From positions 1 through 64,000 of the forward strand of contig CP065955.1 in NCBI GenBank assembly GCA_016126655.1: a stretch of DNA of 64,000 nucleotides. Reading direction: 5' to 3'. Of the stretch, positions 11,479 to 22,792 are shown piece by piece. The notes below the pieces were generated by a model. That model saw only the letters and a list, made by a program, of their open reading frames with translations. It was not told the origin of the DNA and did no database searches. A program made the translations under genes and the position numbers. How positions within the stretch are numbered: position 1 is the first letter of the stretch; each line of letters opens with the position of its first letter. This DNA comes from Aerococcaceae bacterium zg-1292 (GTDB lineage: Bacteria > Bacillota > Bacilli > Lactobacillales > Aerococcaceae).

Positions 11479-11778
11479 ATGAGTCAACCAACTAAGTACG
11501 AAATTTTATACATTATTCGTCCTGATATGAACGATGATGCTAAAAAAGAATTAGTAGAACGTTTTGATGGAATTTTACGCGATAATGGAACAACAGTTGT
11601 TGAGTCTAAAGACTGGGCGAAAAAACGTTTTGCATATGAAATTAACGATTACAAAGAAGGTATTTACCACTTAGTAAACGTTGAAGCAACTGATGCAAAA
11701 GGTATCGATGAGTTCGCTCGTTTAGCTCGTATTAGTCGTGATATTTTACGTCATATGATCGTAAAAATTGAAGACTAA
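11479..11778 (+). CDS. rpsF: 30S ribosomal protein S6
   Basis: S6 is a component of the 30S platform that binds 16S rRNA as a pair with S18, which is encoded two genes downstream. The 99-residue protein opens with the typical [11 protein letters not shown] strand and has the conserved [10 protein letters not shown] segment. AAAGGAGGTG precedes the start. It is the first gene of the rpsF-ssb-rpsR operon. Confidence 0.97.
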   Translation: MSQPTKYEILYIIRPDMNDDAKKELVERFDGILRDNGTTVVESKDWAKKRFAYEINDYKEGIYHLVNVEATDAKGIDEFARLARISRDILRHMIVKIED

Positions 11779-11781
11779 TAA

Positions 11782-11797
11782 TGTTTCACGTGAAACA
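11782..11797. promoter_or_regulatory. parS: parS site (ParB/Spo0J)
   Basis: TGTTTCACGTGAAACA is a perfect 16-bp palindrome identical to the general parS consensus. It lies in the 39-base gap between rpsF and ssb, about 11.8 kb from oriC, where ParB sites that organise the origin are expected. Confidence 0.93.
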
Positions 11798-11817
11798 CTT
11801 TGAAGGAGGATTTGGAA

Positions 11818-12327
11818 ATGAATAATGTTCAACTAATAGGTCGTTTAACTAGAGACGTCGAAATAAGACACACTTCTTCTGGAACTGCTGTTGGTAGTTT
11901 TACCCTTGCGGTAAACCGTAGTTTTCAAAATCAACAAGGTGAGCGTGAGACAGATTTTATTAATTGTGTGATTTGGAGAAAACAGGCAGAGATCTTAGCT
12001 CAATATACGAGAAAAGGTTCGCAAATTGCTGTTGATGGTAGAATTCAAGTTAGAAACTATGAGAATCAACAAGGTCAAAGAGTATATGTGACTGAAGTTA
12101 TTGTTAATAACTTTTACTTCATTGAGACACGCGCTCAAACAGAACAACGACCACAAAGTAATGATTATGGTAATAACAGTAATTCTTTCTCTCAACCATC
12201 AAACAACAATTTCCAAAATCAAAACAATTATTCATTGAATAATGATTATAATCAAAATAGTTCTCCATTTTCTGAATTTTCAGATGGTGGACCGATAAAT
12301 CTATCAGAAGATGATTTACCATTTTAA
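11818..12327 (+). CDS. ssb: Single-stranded DNA-binding protein
   Basis: SSB coats single-stranded DNA in replication and recombination. The 169-residue protein has an N-terminal OB fold (residues 1-105), a flexible Gln/Asn/Ser-rich linker, and the acidic tip EDDLPF that recruits partner proteins. ATG 11818 follows AAGGAGG at 11803-11809; an in-frame ATG at 11800 would precede this ribosome site. A parS site lies just upstream in the same gap. Confidence 0.96.
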   Translation: MNNVQLIGRLTRDVEIRHTSSGTAVGSFTLAVNRSFQNQQGERETDFINCVIWRKQAEILAQYTRKGSQIAVDGRIQVRNYENQQGQRVYVTEVIVNNFYFIETRAQTEQRPQSNDYGNNSNSFSQPSNNNFQNQNNYSLNNDYNQNSSPFSEFSDGGPINLSEDDLPF

Positions 12328-12363
12328 TTCTAGAATAGCTAGAATCGATAAGGAGGAATAAAC

Positions 12364-12597
12364 ATGGGTCAACGTCGTGGCGGAAGACGCAGAAGAAAAG
12401 TATGTTTCTTCTGTGCTAACCATATTGATCACCCTGATTACAAAGATGTTGAATTATTAAAACGATTCATCTCAGAAAAAGGTAAAATTTTACCTCGTCG
12501 TGTAACAGGTACTTGTGCGAAACACCAACGTGCTTTAACATTAGCAATTAAACGTGCAAGAATTATGGGCTTATTACCATTTACAGTACAAGACTAA
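12364..12597 (+). CDS. rpsR: 30S ribosomal protein S18
   Basis: S18 binds with S6 on the 30S platform. The 77-residue protein has the basic N-terminus [12 protein letters not shown] and the conserved [17 protein letters not shown] core. It contains CFFC and a later TGTC, but not the complete four-cysteine set. AAGGAGG lies shortly before the start. It is the last gene of the rpsF operon, followed by a strong terminator and a second parS. Confidence 0.96.
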   Translation: MGQRRGGRRRRKVCFFCANHIDHPDYKDVELLKRFISEKGKILPRRVTGTCAKHQRALTLAIKRARIMGLLPFTVQD

Positions 12598-12605
12598 TAG
12601 TTATC

Positions 12606-12637
12606 AAAGGTGCATTCTATACAGAATGCACCTTTTT
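12606..12637 (+). terminator. Terminator after rpsR
   Basis: A 13-bp perfect stem pairs 12606-12618 with 12623-12635 around ATAC and runs into T residues. Its T-run touches the adjacent parS site at 12637. Confidence 0.9.
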
Positions 12638-12652
12638 GTTTCACGTGAAACA
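12637..12652. promoter_or_regulatory. parS: Second parS site (ParB/Spo0J)
   Basis: A second perfect TGTTTCACGTGAAACA, 855 bases from the first, sits directly after the rpsR terminator and before the gdpP promoter. Two perfect sites this close suggest a strong ParB nucleation point. Confidence 0.93.
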
Positions 12653-12688
12653 TTTTGATGGTGTTAGAATGGATTGGAATGGTGAATG

Positions 12689-12697
12689 TGGTATAAT
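12689..12697 (+). promoter_or_regulatory. gdpP promoter, extended -10
   Basis: TGG followed by TATAAT (12692-12697) is an extended -10. Transcription from about 12704 leaves a short leader with the GAGGTG ribosome site at 12712-12717. Confidence 0.65.
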
Positions 12698-12722
12698 ATA
12701 TGATATGAATTGAGGTGTTAAT

Positions 12723-14717
12723 ATTAATAAAGAAAAGATTTTAAAACTATTACAGCAATTTCATGAATTGAGTTATAGTTGGCAAATTTATAGTGTGACC
12801 GCTATTTATTTGTGTATTACCATCATTGCTTTTGTAATGAAGTGGGAAATTGGTATTCTTTTACTCGTTTTATTTGCATTAATACTTTGTCTCATGGTTT
12901 ATAATATTAATCGCTTTTTATTTAGTGTTAATGTCGTAGCTAGTAAGTTAGTGATGAACTTAGATAGTATTAAAGAAGATGTGTTTAACCATAATCCGAT
13001 GGGAATCTTGATGTACGATGATGAACATCGTGTGATATGGGGAAATCACTCTGCTCTATCTATTATCAATAAAAATGATATTGTTGGGAAAAAACTTGAC
13101 CAAATTTCTGATGAATTCGAAACTGTGCTGGGATTTGATGCTGATTGGCATATCATGCAGTTCGCAGGGAAAATGTATAAAATCGCACATAAACCAAGTC
13201 TAAAAGCAATCTATTGGATTGATTTTGAAAAAGAATATGAAATCATAGTGAATAAAAAATATAATCAATTAGTGTTTGGATATTTATTAATTGATGACTA
13301 TGATGAATTGGTTCAGTCTTTAAACGATCAAGAAGTCGCTGATTTTGACGCTACATTAGTGACAAGGTTGAATGGGTGGGCTCAGACATTTGATGTTTAT
13401 TTAAAACGCATTGAGGATGATAAATACTTAATGCTCTTAAATAAAATAGGCTTAGAACATATTGAAGCCTCTGAATTTAAATTCTTTAGTGAATTACGTG
13501 ACGAATACCATTCAAAAAATACCCCTTTGTCATTTAGTATTGGAATTGCTTATGATAATGCTGAACAATTTCATATTAGTGATTTGGCTAAAGAAGCACA
13601 ATTAAATTTAGATTTAGCATTAGGACGTGGTGGCGACCAAATTGTTGTTAAATCAAGTGATGAATCAGCCCGTTTTTATGGAGGCGAAACACAGTTACAA
13701 GGTAATCGAACCAACACGCGTTCAAAATTAGTTTATCAAGCACTCACTAATCAAATTAAGCAAGCGAGTAATATACTCATTGCAGGTCATATCTATCCCG
13801 ATATGGACTCAATAGGGTCTGCGCTCGGTATTTATAAAATTGTTACCGAACAGCGTAAGACAGCAAAAATAATCGTAAATGAAGCGCAATTCAACTCTGA
13901 TATTCAACAATTATTATCGAGTCCACAAATTAGTTATAATGTAAAAAATATATTCTTAAACCACGATTCTGTACGCGAGTATATGACATCCAAAACATTG
14001 ATTATCTTAGTGGATCATCATCGCCCTTCTTTATCTGAAGCAAAAGAATTGCTGGTTAAAGGATATAATACGGTGATTATTGATCATCATCGACGGAGCG
14101 AAGATTTTCCAGTTCAAACGGTGCTAACGTATATTGAGCCTTACGCATCTTCTACGGGTGAACTCGTGACGGAATTCTTTATGAATATGCGTAATACGAT
14201 TGAGTCTTTAAATCATTTTGAAGCGACCGCTTTATTAGCAGGTATTATTGTAGATACAAATAATTTTTCGCATCGAACTGGCTCGAGAACATTTGATGCA
14301 GCAAGCTATTTAAAAGGTCGAGGCGCTGATACGGAACAAATTCAACGGATTTTAAAAGAAGATTTAGCTTTGGTAAAAAAAAGAAATCAGCTTATTGAAC
14401 AAACTGAAATTGTCTTTAACGAATACGCTGTTTCATGTGGAACAGAAGACCAAGTCATTGATAATATCACTGCGGCACAAGCTGCCGATAATATGTTGAA
14501 TCTAAAAAATGTTGAAGCATCTTTTGTTATTTATCGCAGAAGTCCGGAGACAATTGCAATTAGTGCTAGAAGTATCGGGAAAATAAATGTTCAAAAAATT
14601 ATGGAAACATTAGGTGGTGGCGGTCATTTGTCAAATGCAGCAACACAAATTAATAATGTAACCGTTGAAGAAGCTAAAAACTTATTATTAACAAAAATTG
14701 AGAATAGGCGGGATTAG
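12723..14717 (+). CDS. gdpP: Cyclic di-AMP phosphodiesterase GdpP (DHH family)
   Basis: GdpP is a membrane enzyme that hydrolyses c-di-AMP, controlling turgor and wall homeostasis. There are two N-terminal membrane segments, a PAS-like region, a degenerate GGDEF domain (around residues 190-320) and DHH/DHHA1 domains. The DHH motifs visible are [18 protein letters not shown] and IDHHRR, with [10 protein letters not shown] near the end. The best-placed start is ATT 12723 (then [14 protein letters not shown]), five bases after GAGGTG. The first conventional alternative, TTG 12768, has no ribosome site and would trim the N-terminal cytoplasmic stretch. rplI follows after two bases. Confidence 0.9.
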   Translation: MNKEKILKLLQQFHELSYSWQIYSVTAIYLCITIIAFVMKWEIGILLLVLFALILCLMVYNINRFLFSVNVVASKLVMNLDSIKEDVFNHNPMGILMYDDEHRVIWGNHSALSIINKNDIVGKKLDQISDEFETVLGFDADWHIMQFAGKMYKIAHKPSLKAIYWIDFEKEYEIIVNKKYNQLVFGYLLIDDYDELVQSLNDQEVADFDATLVTRLNGWAQTFDVYLKRIEDDKYLMLLNKIGLEHIEASEFKFFSELRDEYHSKNTPLSFSIGIAYDNAEQFHISDLAKEAQLNLDLALGRGGDQIVVKSSDESARFYGGETQLQGNRTNTRSKLVYQALTNQIKQASNILIAGHIYPDMDSIGSALGIYKIVTEQRKTAKIIVNEAQFNSDIQQLLSSPQISYNVKNIFLNHDSVREYMTSKTLIILVDHHRPSLSEAKELLVKGYNTVIIDHHRRSEDFPVQTVLTYIEPYASSTGELVTEFFMNMRNTIESLNHFEATALLAGIIVDTNNFSHRTGSRTFDAASYLKGRGADTEQIQRILKEDLALVKKRNQLIEQTEIVFNEYAVSCGTEDQVIDNITAAQAADNMLNLKNVEASFVIYRRSPETIAISARSIGKINVQKIMETLGGGGHLSNAATQINNVTVEEAKNLLLTKIENRRD

Positions 14718-14719
14718 TA

Positions 14720-15169
14720 ATGAAAGTTATTTTATTATCAGATGTAAAGAAACAAGGTAAAAAAGGTCAAGTCATTGAAGTATCAGAAGGCTATGGTCGA
14801 AATTTCTTAATCAAAAATGGGCTAGCCAAATTAGCTGATAATGCAGCAATGAGTCAATTGAAAGCTGAAAATGCGTTTAAAGCTAAAAAAGCCGAAGAGG
14901 AATTACAAGAAGCCAAAGAATTAAAAAAACTAATTGAGGATGAAAAAACAGTGGTTGTCATTAAAGCTAAAGCTGGAGATGGCCGTTTGTTTGGTACAAT
15001 TCCAACAAAACAAATTGCTGAAGAATTAAATAAGCAATATAAAATTGAGATTGATAAACGTAAAATTCAATTGGAGCAAAATTTATCTTCATTGGGTTAT
15101 CATCATGTGGATGTTAAATTACATCATGATGTAATAGCCAAAATTAATGTTCATGTTGTAGAAGCATAA
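14720..15169 (+). CDS. rplI: 50S ribosomal protein L9
   Basis: L9 is the elongated two-domain protein at the base of the L1 stalk. The 149-residue protein has the N-terminal signature [20 protein letters not shown], a long central helix, and the C-terminal domain containing [12 protein letters not shown]. It starts two bases after gdpP, a pairing conserved across Bacillota, so translation is probably coupled. Confidence 0.97.
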   Translation: MKVILLSDVKKQGKKGQVIEVSEGYGRNFLIKNGLAKLADNAAMSQLKAENAFKAKKAEEELQEAKELKKLIEDEKTVVVIKAKAGDGRLFGTIPTKQIAEELNKQYKIEIDKRKIQLEQNLSSLGYHHVDVKLHHDVIAKINVHVVEA

Positions 15170-15181
15170 TAAGGAAAATTG

Positions 15182-15215
15182 GAAACGATAGTGTAAGCAA
15201 CTGTCGTTTCTTTTT
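15182..15215 (+). terminator. Terminator after rplI
   Basis: An 11-bp stem (15182-15192 with 15200-15210, one G-U) is followed by five T residues. It ends the gdpP-rplI transcript. The next 100 bases contain no other structure that I recognise. Confidence 0.85.
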
Positions 15216-15320
15216 ATCCGGTTCGACAGATTGGTTTGAGTGGTGTACGAAGTCTCAGAGCGCTTTTATACATTCTTGCACCAACAGTCTATTTAAAGTG
15301 CTCATTGGCGTGTTTTGAGA

Positions 15321-15349
15321 TTGCAACTAAATGTATATTTTAGTACACT
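15321..15349 (+). promoter_or_regulatory. dnaB promoter
   Basis: TTGCAA at 15321-15326 and TACACT at 15344-15349 with a 17-base spacer. dnaB therefore appears to be transcribed separately from rplI. Confidence 0.65.
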
Positions 15350-15379
15350 TATTAAGGATTAAGAAAGAAGGTGTTCATT

Positions 15380-16756
15380 GTGCAACTAATATCAGAAGAA
15401 CGTGAAATGCCACATGATATATTAGCTGAGCAATCAGTATTAAGTGCTTTAATAGTTGACCCAACAAAAATCGGGACAGTACAAGCTATCCTCCAAGCCG
15501 ATGATTTTTACAAACGCGCACATCAATTAATTTTTGAAGCGATGGAGCGTATATTTGACCGCGATGGTTCATTTGATTATGGGACCTTAATGATTTCTTT
15601 GAATGCAACTGATGCATTAGAAAATGCAGGTGGTGAAGAATATCTTGCTGAAATCATCTCAAGAGCACCATCTAGTTATTATATTGAACAATATGCAGCG
15701 ACTGTTAAAAATCAATCCATATTACGTAAATTGATTGTTGCCTCTACAACGATTATGTCCGATGCTTATCAAGCAGAAGAAGATATTCAAGATGTATTGG
15801 ATCGCAGTGAAAAACTTATTTTATCAATTGGTGAAAATAATCAAAGTAATCGACCACAAGAAATGAATCGTCTGATTAAAGAAGCGTTTGATAGAATTAT
15901 TAAACTATCGGAAGAAAAGAGAGACATTGTTGGACTTGCCTCTGGCTATATTGATTTGGATCGATTAACCAGCGGTTTTCAGCCTGATCAATTGATTATT
16001 TTGGCTGCCCGTCCATCTGTGGGTAAGACAGCATTTGCGTTAAATATTGCTCAAAATGTTGGTACCAAATCAAAAGTTCCAGTCGTAATATTCTCACTCG
16101 AGATGGGGGCGATTGATATGGTGTATCGGATGATTTGTGCTGAGGGTAATATTCATGCTGGAAATTTAAAAACTGGTCAATTAACGGATGATGAATGGAA
16201 TAGTTTAACAGTAGCTACCGATACATTAAAAAATGCACCAATTTTTATTGATGATACTGCTGGTATTCGAGTCAATGAAATTCGTGCAAAATGTAGACGG
16301 TTAAAACAAGAAAATCCTGATTTAGGATTAATTGTGATTGATTATTTGCAGCTGATTGAGGGGAATGGTAGAGAGAACCGTCAACAGGAAGTATCAGAAA
16401 TATCTCGTCAACTTAAAAAGTTGGCAAAAGAATTAAGCGTGCCAGTCATTGCTTTATCACAACTTTCAAGGGGATTGGAACATCGTCAAAATAAGCGTCC
16501 GATGTTGAGTGATATTCGTGAGTCAGGCTCTATCGAACAAGATGCGGATATCGTTGCCTTTTTATATCGCGAAGATTATCATCAACAAGAAGGTGATGAA
16601 GAAACGGAAAAAACGGATGATTTACCGGATAATAGTGTTGAAGTAATTTTAGCAAAAAACCGTAGTGGTGCTCGAGACACCGTACGTTTATTGTTTACTA
16701 AAGAATACAATAAATTTTCTAGCTTAAGTTATGTACCAGAGCCACCGATGGGATAA
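15380..16756 (+). CDS. dnaB: Replicative DNA helicase DnaB (DnaC in B. subtilis)
   Basis: This is the hexameric fork helicase. The 458-residue protein has the N-terminal primase-contacting domain (LAEQSVLSALI), a linker, and a RecA-type motor with Walker A AARPSVGKTAF near residue 215, Walker B LIVIDYLQLI near 320, and the DnaB-type segments LSRGLEHR and IEQDADIVAFLYR. GTG 15380 is preferred over GTG 15371 because GAAGG at 15367-15371 gives it a normal spacing of about eight bases. No intein is present. Confidence 0.95.
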   Translation: MQLISEEREMPHDILAEQSVLSALIVDPTKIGTVQAILQADDFYKRAHQLIFEAMERIFDRDGSFDYGTLMISLNATDALENAGGEEYLAEIISRAPSSYYIEQYAATVKNQSILRKLIVASTTIMSDAYQAEEDIQDVLDRSEKLILSIGENNQSNRPQEMNRLIKEAFDRIIKLSEEKRDIVGLASGYIDLDRLTSGFQPDQLIILAARPSVGKTAFALNIAQNVGTKSKVPVVIFSLEMGAIDMVYRMICAEGNIHAGNLKTGQLTDDEWNSLTVATDTLKNAPIFIDDTAGIRVNEIRAKCRRLKQENPDLGLIVIDYLQLIEGNGRENRQQEVSEISRQLKKLAKELSVPVIALSQLSRGLEHRQNKRPMLSDIRESGSIEQDADIVAFLYREDYHQQEGDEETEKTDDLPDNSVEVILAKNRSGARDTVRLLFTKEYNKFSSLSYVPEPPMG

Positions 16757-16795
16757 GTGTACAATGTAATAAAAATTTGAATGATTAACCTAAAA

Positions 16796-16833
16796 AAATA
16801 CGTCCAACTTAAATATCTAAGTTGGGCGTATTT
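16796..16833. terminator. Bidirectional terminator between dnaB and purA
   Basis: A 16-bp stem (16796-16811 with 16818-16833, one G-U) with A-rich left and T-rich right flanks separates the convergent genes dnaB (plus) and purA (minus). Confidence 0.85.
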
Positions 16834-16843
16834 GTATTAATGA

Positions 16844-19028
<2,185 letters not shown>

Positions 19029-19055
19029 GTTAGGAATCCTCTTTTCATGTGAACC

Positions 19056-19949
19056 TTAGCGATAGATAGCCCAGTAATTGAGTCCTTCTTTTAGAAAGAT
19101 TGAGGCATCAATACCTTGTAAGCTAAACATTTTTTTAGCATTATCATTAGGATCATTGACATATACTTTTTTGCCATCATAACCGCGTATTAATAAAATA
19201 TGCCCTACTTCTGTAAAAAATCCTGGGCTAACGGATGCAACAATAACTTTACCTTGTTGTAAGGCCTGCATCGCTTCGTAGAAATTGGAACCAAAATTTT
19301 CAAATTGATAGCCGTGTGTTGATGCAAAGTCATAGAAAATTTGCCAAGATGTTCCTTGATTGTGAATATAATAATTATTGCCACTCCACTTAATAATTTC
19401 TTCAGGCTTAATCAGTCTTTTTTGATAATAACTATCGACCATCGCAAGAGATACAATCGCACAACCATTTTCACCCAATTGATTGGTGGTATTAGTACCG
19501 TAGGATAGCGCCCGCCACTTGGCATCTTTTTGAAGCAGTAAGGGGATATCTAATTGTTCAGTTGCAGCATCCGTTTCTTGTGCTGGATGTTTGGGTAAAA
19601 ATAAAAAGCCACTCTCTTCAATATCCGTATTGGTCGATTTTAGCGCACTAACAATATCGTCTTGAGCGTGAAAATAGGATCGATAGTTCTCCTTAATAAA
19701 GGCAGAAACTTTATCGGCTAATCGCTTATCGTGTAAATTTGAGCCATTTAAAATGTCTGCAAAAGTATGATTGATATCAGCTACGGTTGTTTGTTCTGTT
19801 GTTAATGCATCAGTTGTTTGAGTCGTAGTTTCTAGATTACTTTGTAATTGTTGTTCTGATTCTTCTTTTAAAAAATTAATCGAGATTAAACTAAATAATA
19901 TTAAGCTCAAAGTGAGAATAATCATACTTCGATGCATTTTTCGCTGCAT
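19056..19949 (-). CDS. Membrane-anchored C39-like cysteine peptidase domain protein
   Basis: The 297-residue protein has a single N-terminal membrane segment (about 9-26) and a Thr/Gln-rich extracellular linker. Its papain-like C39_2-type domain carries the Cys box ENGCAIVSLAMV, the His box GHILLIRGYD and the Asp/Asn box VNDPND. Such proteins are usually exported and of unknown substrate; no bacteriocin or ABC exporter is nearby, so leader processing is unlikely. It is the first gene of the minus-strand operon with the CDF transporter and purA (27-base gap). Confidence 0.78.
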   Translation of the reverse strand: MQRKMHRSMIILTLSLILFSLISINFLKEESEQQLQSNLETTTQTTDALTTEQTTVADINHTFADILNGSNLHDKRLADKVSAFIKENYRSYFHAQDDIVSALKSTNTDIEESGFLFLPKHPAQETDAATEQLDIPLLLQKDAKWRALSYGTNTTNQLGENGCAIVSLAMVDSYYQKRLIKPEEIIKWSGNNYYIHNQGTSWQIFYDFASTHGYQFENFGSNFYEAMQALQQGKVIVASVSPGFFTEVGHILLIRGYDGKKVYVNDPNDNAKKMFSLQGIDASIFLKEGLNYWAIYR

Positions 19950-20049
19950 GTAAAACCTCCAATAATATTAATATAGCTAGTTTAACATAAAACCGGTGCT
20001 GGAGGTATCGATTGAGAATTTTTTTAAAAAATTGTAATATTTTATATGA

Positions 20050-20066
20050 TGTTATAAAATGTGACA
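20050..20066. promoter_or_regulatory. GlnR box upstream of glnRA
   Basis: TGTTATAAAATGTGACA exactly fits the GlnR/TnrA operator TGTNA-N7-TNACA. It lies 19 bases before the -35 of the glnRA promoter, consistent with autoregulation by GlnR. Confidence 0.88.
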
Positions 20067-20084
20067 TGAGAAGTTATATTTTCG

Positions 20085-20113
20085 TTGACGCCCATGACAT
20101 TTGTTCATATAAT
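20085..20113 (+). promoter_or_regulatory. glnRA promoter
   Basis: TTGACG at 20085-20090 and TATAAT at 20108-20113 with a 17-base spacer, directly downstream of the GlnR box. Confidence 0.85.
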
Positions 20114-20138
20114 AAGAATAAAATTTTAGGAGGTTATA

Positions 20139-20480
20139 ATGATGGCGCATAAAGAGATAAAAAAATCCTTACCTATCTTTCCAATTGGCACAGTGATGCG
20201 TTTAACGGGATTAACGGCAAGGCAAATTCGATATTATGAAGACTATCATTTAATTTCACCTGAAAGAACTAATACAAATCGTCGGCTATACTCGTTAAAT
20301 GACATCGATCGTTTGTTAGAAGTAATGGATATGATTGATGACGGGATGACGTTGAAAGGCATACAAAAGCATTATCAAAAAAAAGCAGATAACGTAAATT
20401 CGATGAATAATCATACATTAACGGATCAAGATGTACGCCGTATTTTACAAGATGAATTGGATATTAGAATGAGATTTTAA
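20139..20480 (+). CDS. glnR: MerR-family nitrogen regulator GlnR
   Basis: GlnR represses glutamine synthetase and ammonium genes when feedback-inhibited GlnA signals nitrogen excess. The 113-residue protein has the MerR winged helix ([17 protein letters not shown]), a short dimer helix and a C-terminal RMRF tail. AGGAGG at 20128-20133 lies five bases before ATG 20139 and eight before ATG 20142; either may be used. A perfect GlnR box lies upstream and glnA follows directly, so the operon is autoregulated. Confidence 0.95.
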   Translation: MMAHKEIKKSLPIFPIGTVMRLTGLTARQIRYYEDYHLISPERTNTNRRLYSLNDIDRLLEVMDMIDDGMTLKGIQKHYQKKADNVNSMNNHTLTDQDVRRILQDELDIRMRF

Positions 20481-20499
20481 AATTTTGGAGGATGTAACA

Positions 20500-21837
20500 A
20501 TGACGTGGACGAAAGAGACAATTATGAAAGATGCGGCGGAGAAAAATGTGCGCTATATTCGCTTAATGTTTACCGATATTACTGGAAGAATTAAAAATGT
20601 TGAAGTACCTATTTCACAATTAGAAAAAGCTCTAAACAATCAAATGATGTTTGATGGCTCTTCAATTGAGGGGTTTGTTCGTATTGAAGAAAGTGATATG
20701 TACTTAATTCCGGATTATTCAACTTGGTTAACATTTAACTGGGAGGAGCGTCAGGGAAAAGGACGTATTGCTCGTTTAATTTGTGATGTGGAAACACCTG
20801 ACCACGTCGCGTTTTCTGGAGACCCTCGTAGTAATTTAAAACGTATTTTACGTAAAATGGAGGATATGGGTTTTACTAGTTTTAACTTGGGACCAGAACC
20901 AGAATTTTTCTTGTTTAAGTTAGATGAAAATGGTAAAACAACGATGAATCTTAATGATGAGGGGGGGTATTTCGATTTAGCCCCGAATGATTTAGCAGAA
21001 AACTGTCGCCGTGAGATTGTTTTAGAATTAGAAGACTTGGGATTTGAAATTGAAGCAAGTCACCACGAGGTAGCATCTGGTCAACACGAAATTGATTGGA
21101 AATATAGTGATGCAATTCGTGCGTGTGACTATATTCAAACCTTTAAATTAATTGTAAAATCGGTTGCTCGTCGTCATAATTTACATGCGACCTTTATGCC
21201 AAAACCGGTATTTGGTATTGCTGGTTCGGGGATGCATTGTAATTTATCATTATTTAATGAAGATGGAAATGCTTTTTATGATCCTGAAACAGAAGATGGG
21301 CTATCACAGACAGCAAAATACTTTATTGGTGGGTTATTGAAATATGCTCGTGCTTATACGGCTATTTGTAATCCGTTAGTTAACTCATACAAACGTTTGG
21401 TGCCAGGCTATGAAGCGCCCGTTTATATTGCGTGGAGTGGTCAAAATCGTTCGCCATTGATTCGTATTCCGGCCGCTAGAGGTAATTCAACACGTGTTGA
21501 GGTTAGAAGTGTCGATCCATCAGCTAATCCATATTTAGCACTGTCTGTTTTATTAGCAGCAGGCTTAAAAGGCATTGAAGATAAAATTGAGCCACCGCTA
21601 GCTGTGGACCGCAATATTTACACGATGACACGTGAAGAACGTTTGGCTGAAGGTGTGCACGATTTACCAGGTTCATTACGTGAAGCGTTGAAAGAATTGA
21701 AAAAAGAACCTGTTATTTTAGATGCTTTAGGTGAGCATATTGCTCAAAACTTTATTGCTGAAAAAACAATTGAATATTTCTCTTATCAAAAACAAGTAAC
21801 ACAATGGGAATTAGATAAATATTTAAATTTATATTAA
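20500..21837 (+). CDS. glnA: Glutamine synthetase type I
   Basis: GlnA forms glutamine from glutamate, ammonia and ATP and, when feedback-inhibited, activates GlnR. The 445-residue protein is the short GSI-alpha form: it has [10 protein letters not shown], the metal and substrate motif [25 protein letters not shown], and the ATP-binding [20 protein letters not shown], and it lacks the adenylylation loop. ATG 20500 follows GGAGG at 20487-20491; a frame opening at 20485 overlaps the ribosome site. It is co-transcribed with glnR. Confidence 0.97.
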   Translation: MTWTKETIMKDAAEKNVRYIRLMFTDITGRIKNVEVPISQLEKALNNQMMFDGSSIEGFVRIEESDMYLIPDYSTWLTFNWEERQGKGRIARLICDVETPDHVAFSGDPRSNLKRILRKMEDMGFTSFNLGPEPEFFLFKLDENGKTTMNLNDEGGYFDLAPNDLAENCRREIVLELEDLGFEIEASHHEVASGQHEIDWKYSDAIRACDYIQTFKLIVKSVARRHNLHATFMPKPVFGIAGSGMHCNLSLFNEDGNAFYDPETEDGLSQTAKYFIGGLLKYARAYTAICNPLVNSYKRLVPGYEAPVYIAWSGQNRSPLIRIPAARGNSTRVEVRSVDPSANPYLALSVLLAAGLKGIEDKIEPPLAVDRNIYTMTREERLAEGVHDLPGSLREALKELKKEPVILDALGEHIAQNFIAEKTIEYFSYQKQVTQWELDKYLNLY

Positions 21838-21877
21838 GCAATCACTGAGTAATAGATAAATATTACCCTACTGAATA

Positions 21878-21906
21878 TTGACTTTGGAGAATAGGATGCG
21901 TAAAAT
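21878..21906 (+). promoter_or_regulatory. pyrFE promoter
   Basis: TTGACT at 21878-21883 and TAAAAT at 21901-21906 with a 17-base spacer. Transcription would begin near 21913, giving a leader of about 135 bases that ends in the terminator at 21994-22033. Confidence 0.7.
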
Positions 21907-21993
21907 ATCAGTAAAGACAGCGTACTTTAAAAATGTTCGAGAAGCATTCAAGTAACTGATTAATGTTTTATAATATTTTTCTGATACAAAGAT

Positions 21994-22033
21994 AACTTTC
22001 TGGACTTTTTTGAGTACCGGAAAGTTTTTTTTT
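21994..22033 (+). terminator. Attenuator-like terminator in the pyrF leader
   Basis: A 10-bp stem (21994-22003 with 22017-22026) is followed by nine T residues and lies 15 bases before the pyrF start, downstream of the pyrFE promoter. It therefore sits inside the leader rather than at an operon end. The upstream leader can form another hairpin (AATG/CATT within 21930-21955). This layout suggests attenuation by pyrimidine level. A PyrR-type anti-antiterminator could not be confirmed by eye. Confidence 0.7.
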
Positions 22034-22048
22034 AGGAAGGATGTTGAC

Positions 22049-22792
22049 ATGATAGCGAGTTGTCCAATTATTGCACTAGATTTTGCCAATCGAGAGGAAT
22101 GTTTTACATTTTTAAATCAGTTTGATAATCAAGCGTTGAATATTAAAGTCGGTATGGAACTGTATTATCAAGAAGGTAATGACTTAATTGATACATTATT
22201 ATTAAAAGGACATCATATTTTTTTAGATTTAAAATTACACGACATCCCTCATACGGTGGAGTCTGCAATGAAAATACTAGCAAGTAAAGGAGTATCGATG
22301 GTTACTGTACATGCTAGCGGTGGTAGCGAAATGATTAAGGCAGCTAAAAGAGGATTGAATGCCGGAGCGATTCAGGGACAACCAAAACCTATTTTATTAG
22401 CAGTGACCCAATTAACCTCTCTCTCGCAACAAGAAATGCAAGAAGAACTATTAATACCAGTGACTCTCAAGGACAGTGTACAACATTATGCTCAATTAGC
22501 AATGGCTTCGGGCGCTGATGGCATTGTTTGTTCCCCGCTAGAAGCTCCTTTATTAAAAGACCGTATCGGTACAGGAGCAATTATTGTAACACCAGGTATT
22601 CGTAATCCTTCTTATGTTGTAGGTAGCGACGATCAAACACGTGTGACTACTCCTTATCAAGCGGCATTGAATGGCAGTAATTTTATTGTTGTTGGACGTC
22701 CAATTACGCAATCAGATAATCCGCAGAGAATGTATGAAGTGATGAAAGATGCATTTAACAAAGGACAAGGTGAATCAAAATGGAACAATTAA
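22049..22792 (+). CDS. pyrF: Orotidine 5'-phosphate decarboxylase
   Basis: PyrF converts OMP to UMP, the last step of the de novo UMP pathway. The 247-residue TIM barrel has IIALDFANREE, the catalytic DLKLHDIPHTV, and the phosphate-binding FIVVGRPIT. ATG 22049 lies eight bases after AGGAAGG (22034-22040); the open frame extends into the terminator but without a ribosome site. It overlaps pyrE by 13 bases. The rest of the pyrimidine operon is not in this window. Confidence 0.96.
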   Translation: MIASCPIIALDFANREECFTFLNQFDNQALNIKVGMELYYQEGNDLIDTLLLKGHHIFLDLKLHDIPHTVESAMKILASKGVSMVTVHASGGSEMIKAAKRGLNAGAIQGQPKPILLAVTQLTSLSQQEMQEELLIPVTLKDSVQHYAQLAMASGADGIVCSPLEAPLLKDRIGTGAIIVTPGIRNPSYVVGSDDQTRVTTPYQAALNGSNFIVVGRPITQSDNPQRMYEVMKDAFNKGQGESKWNN

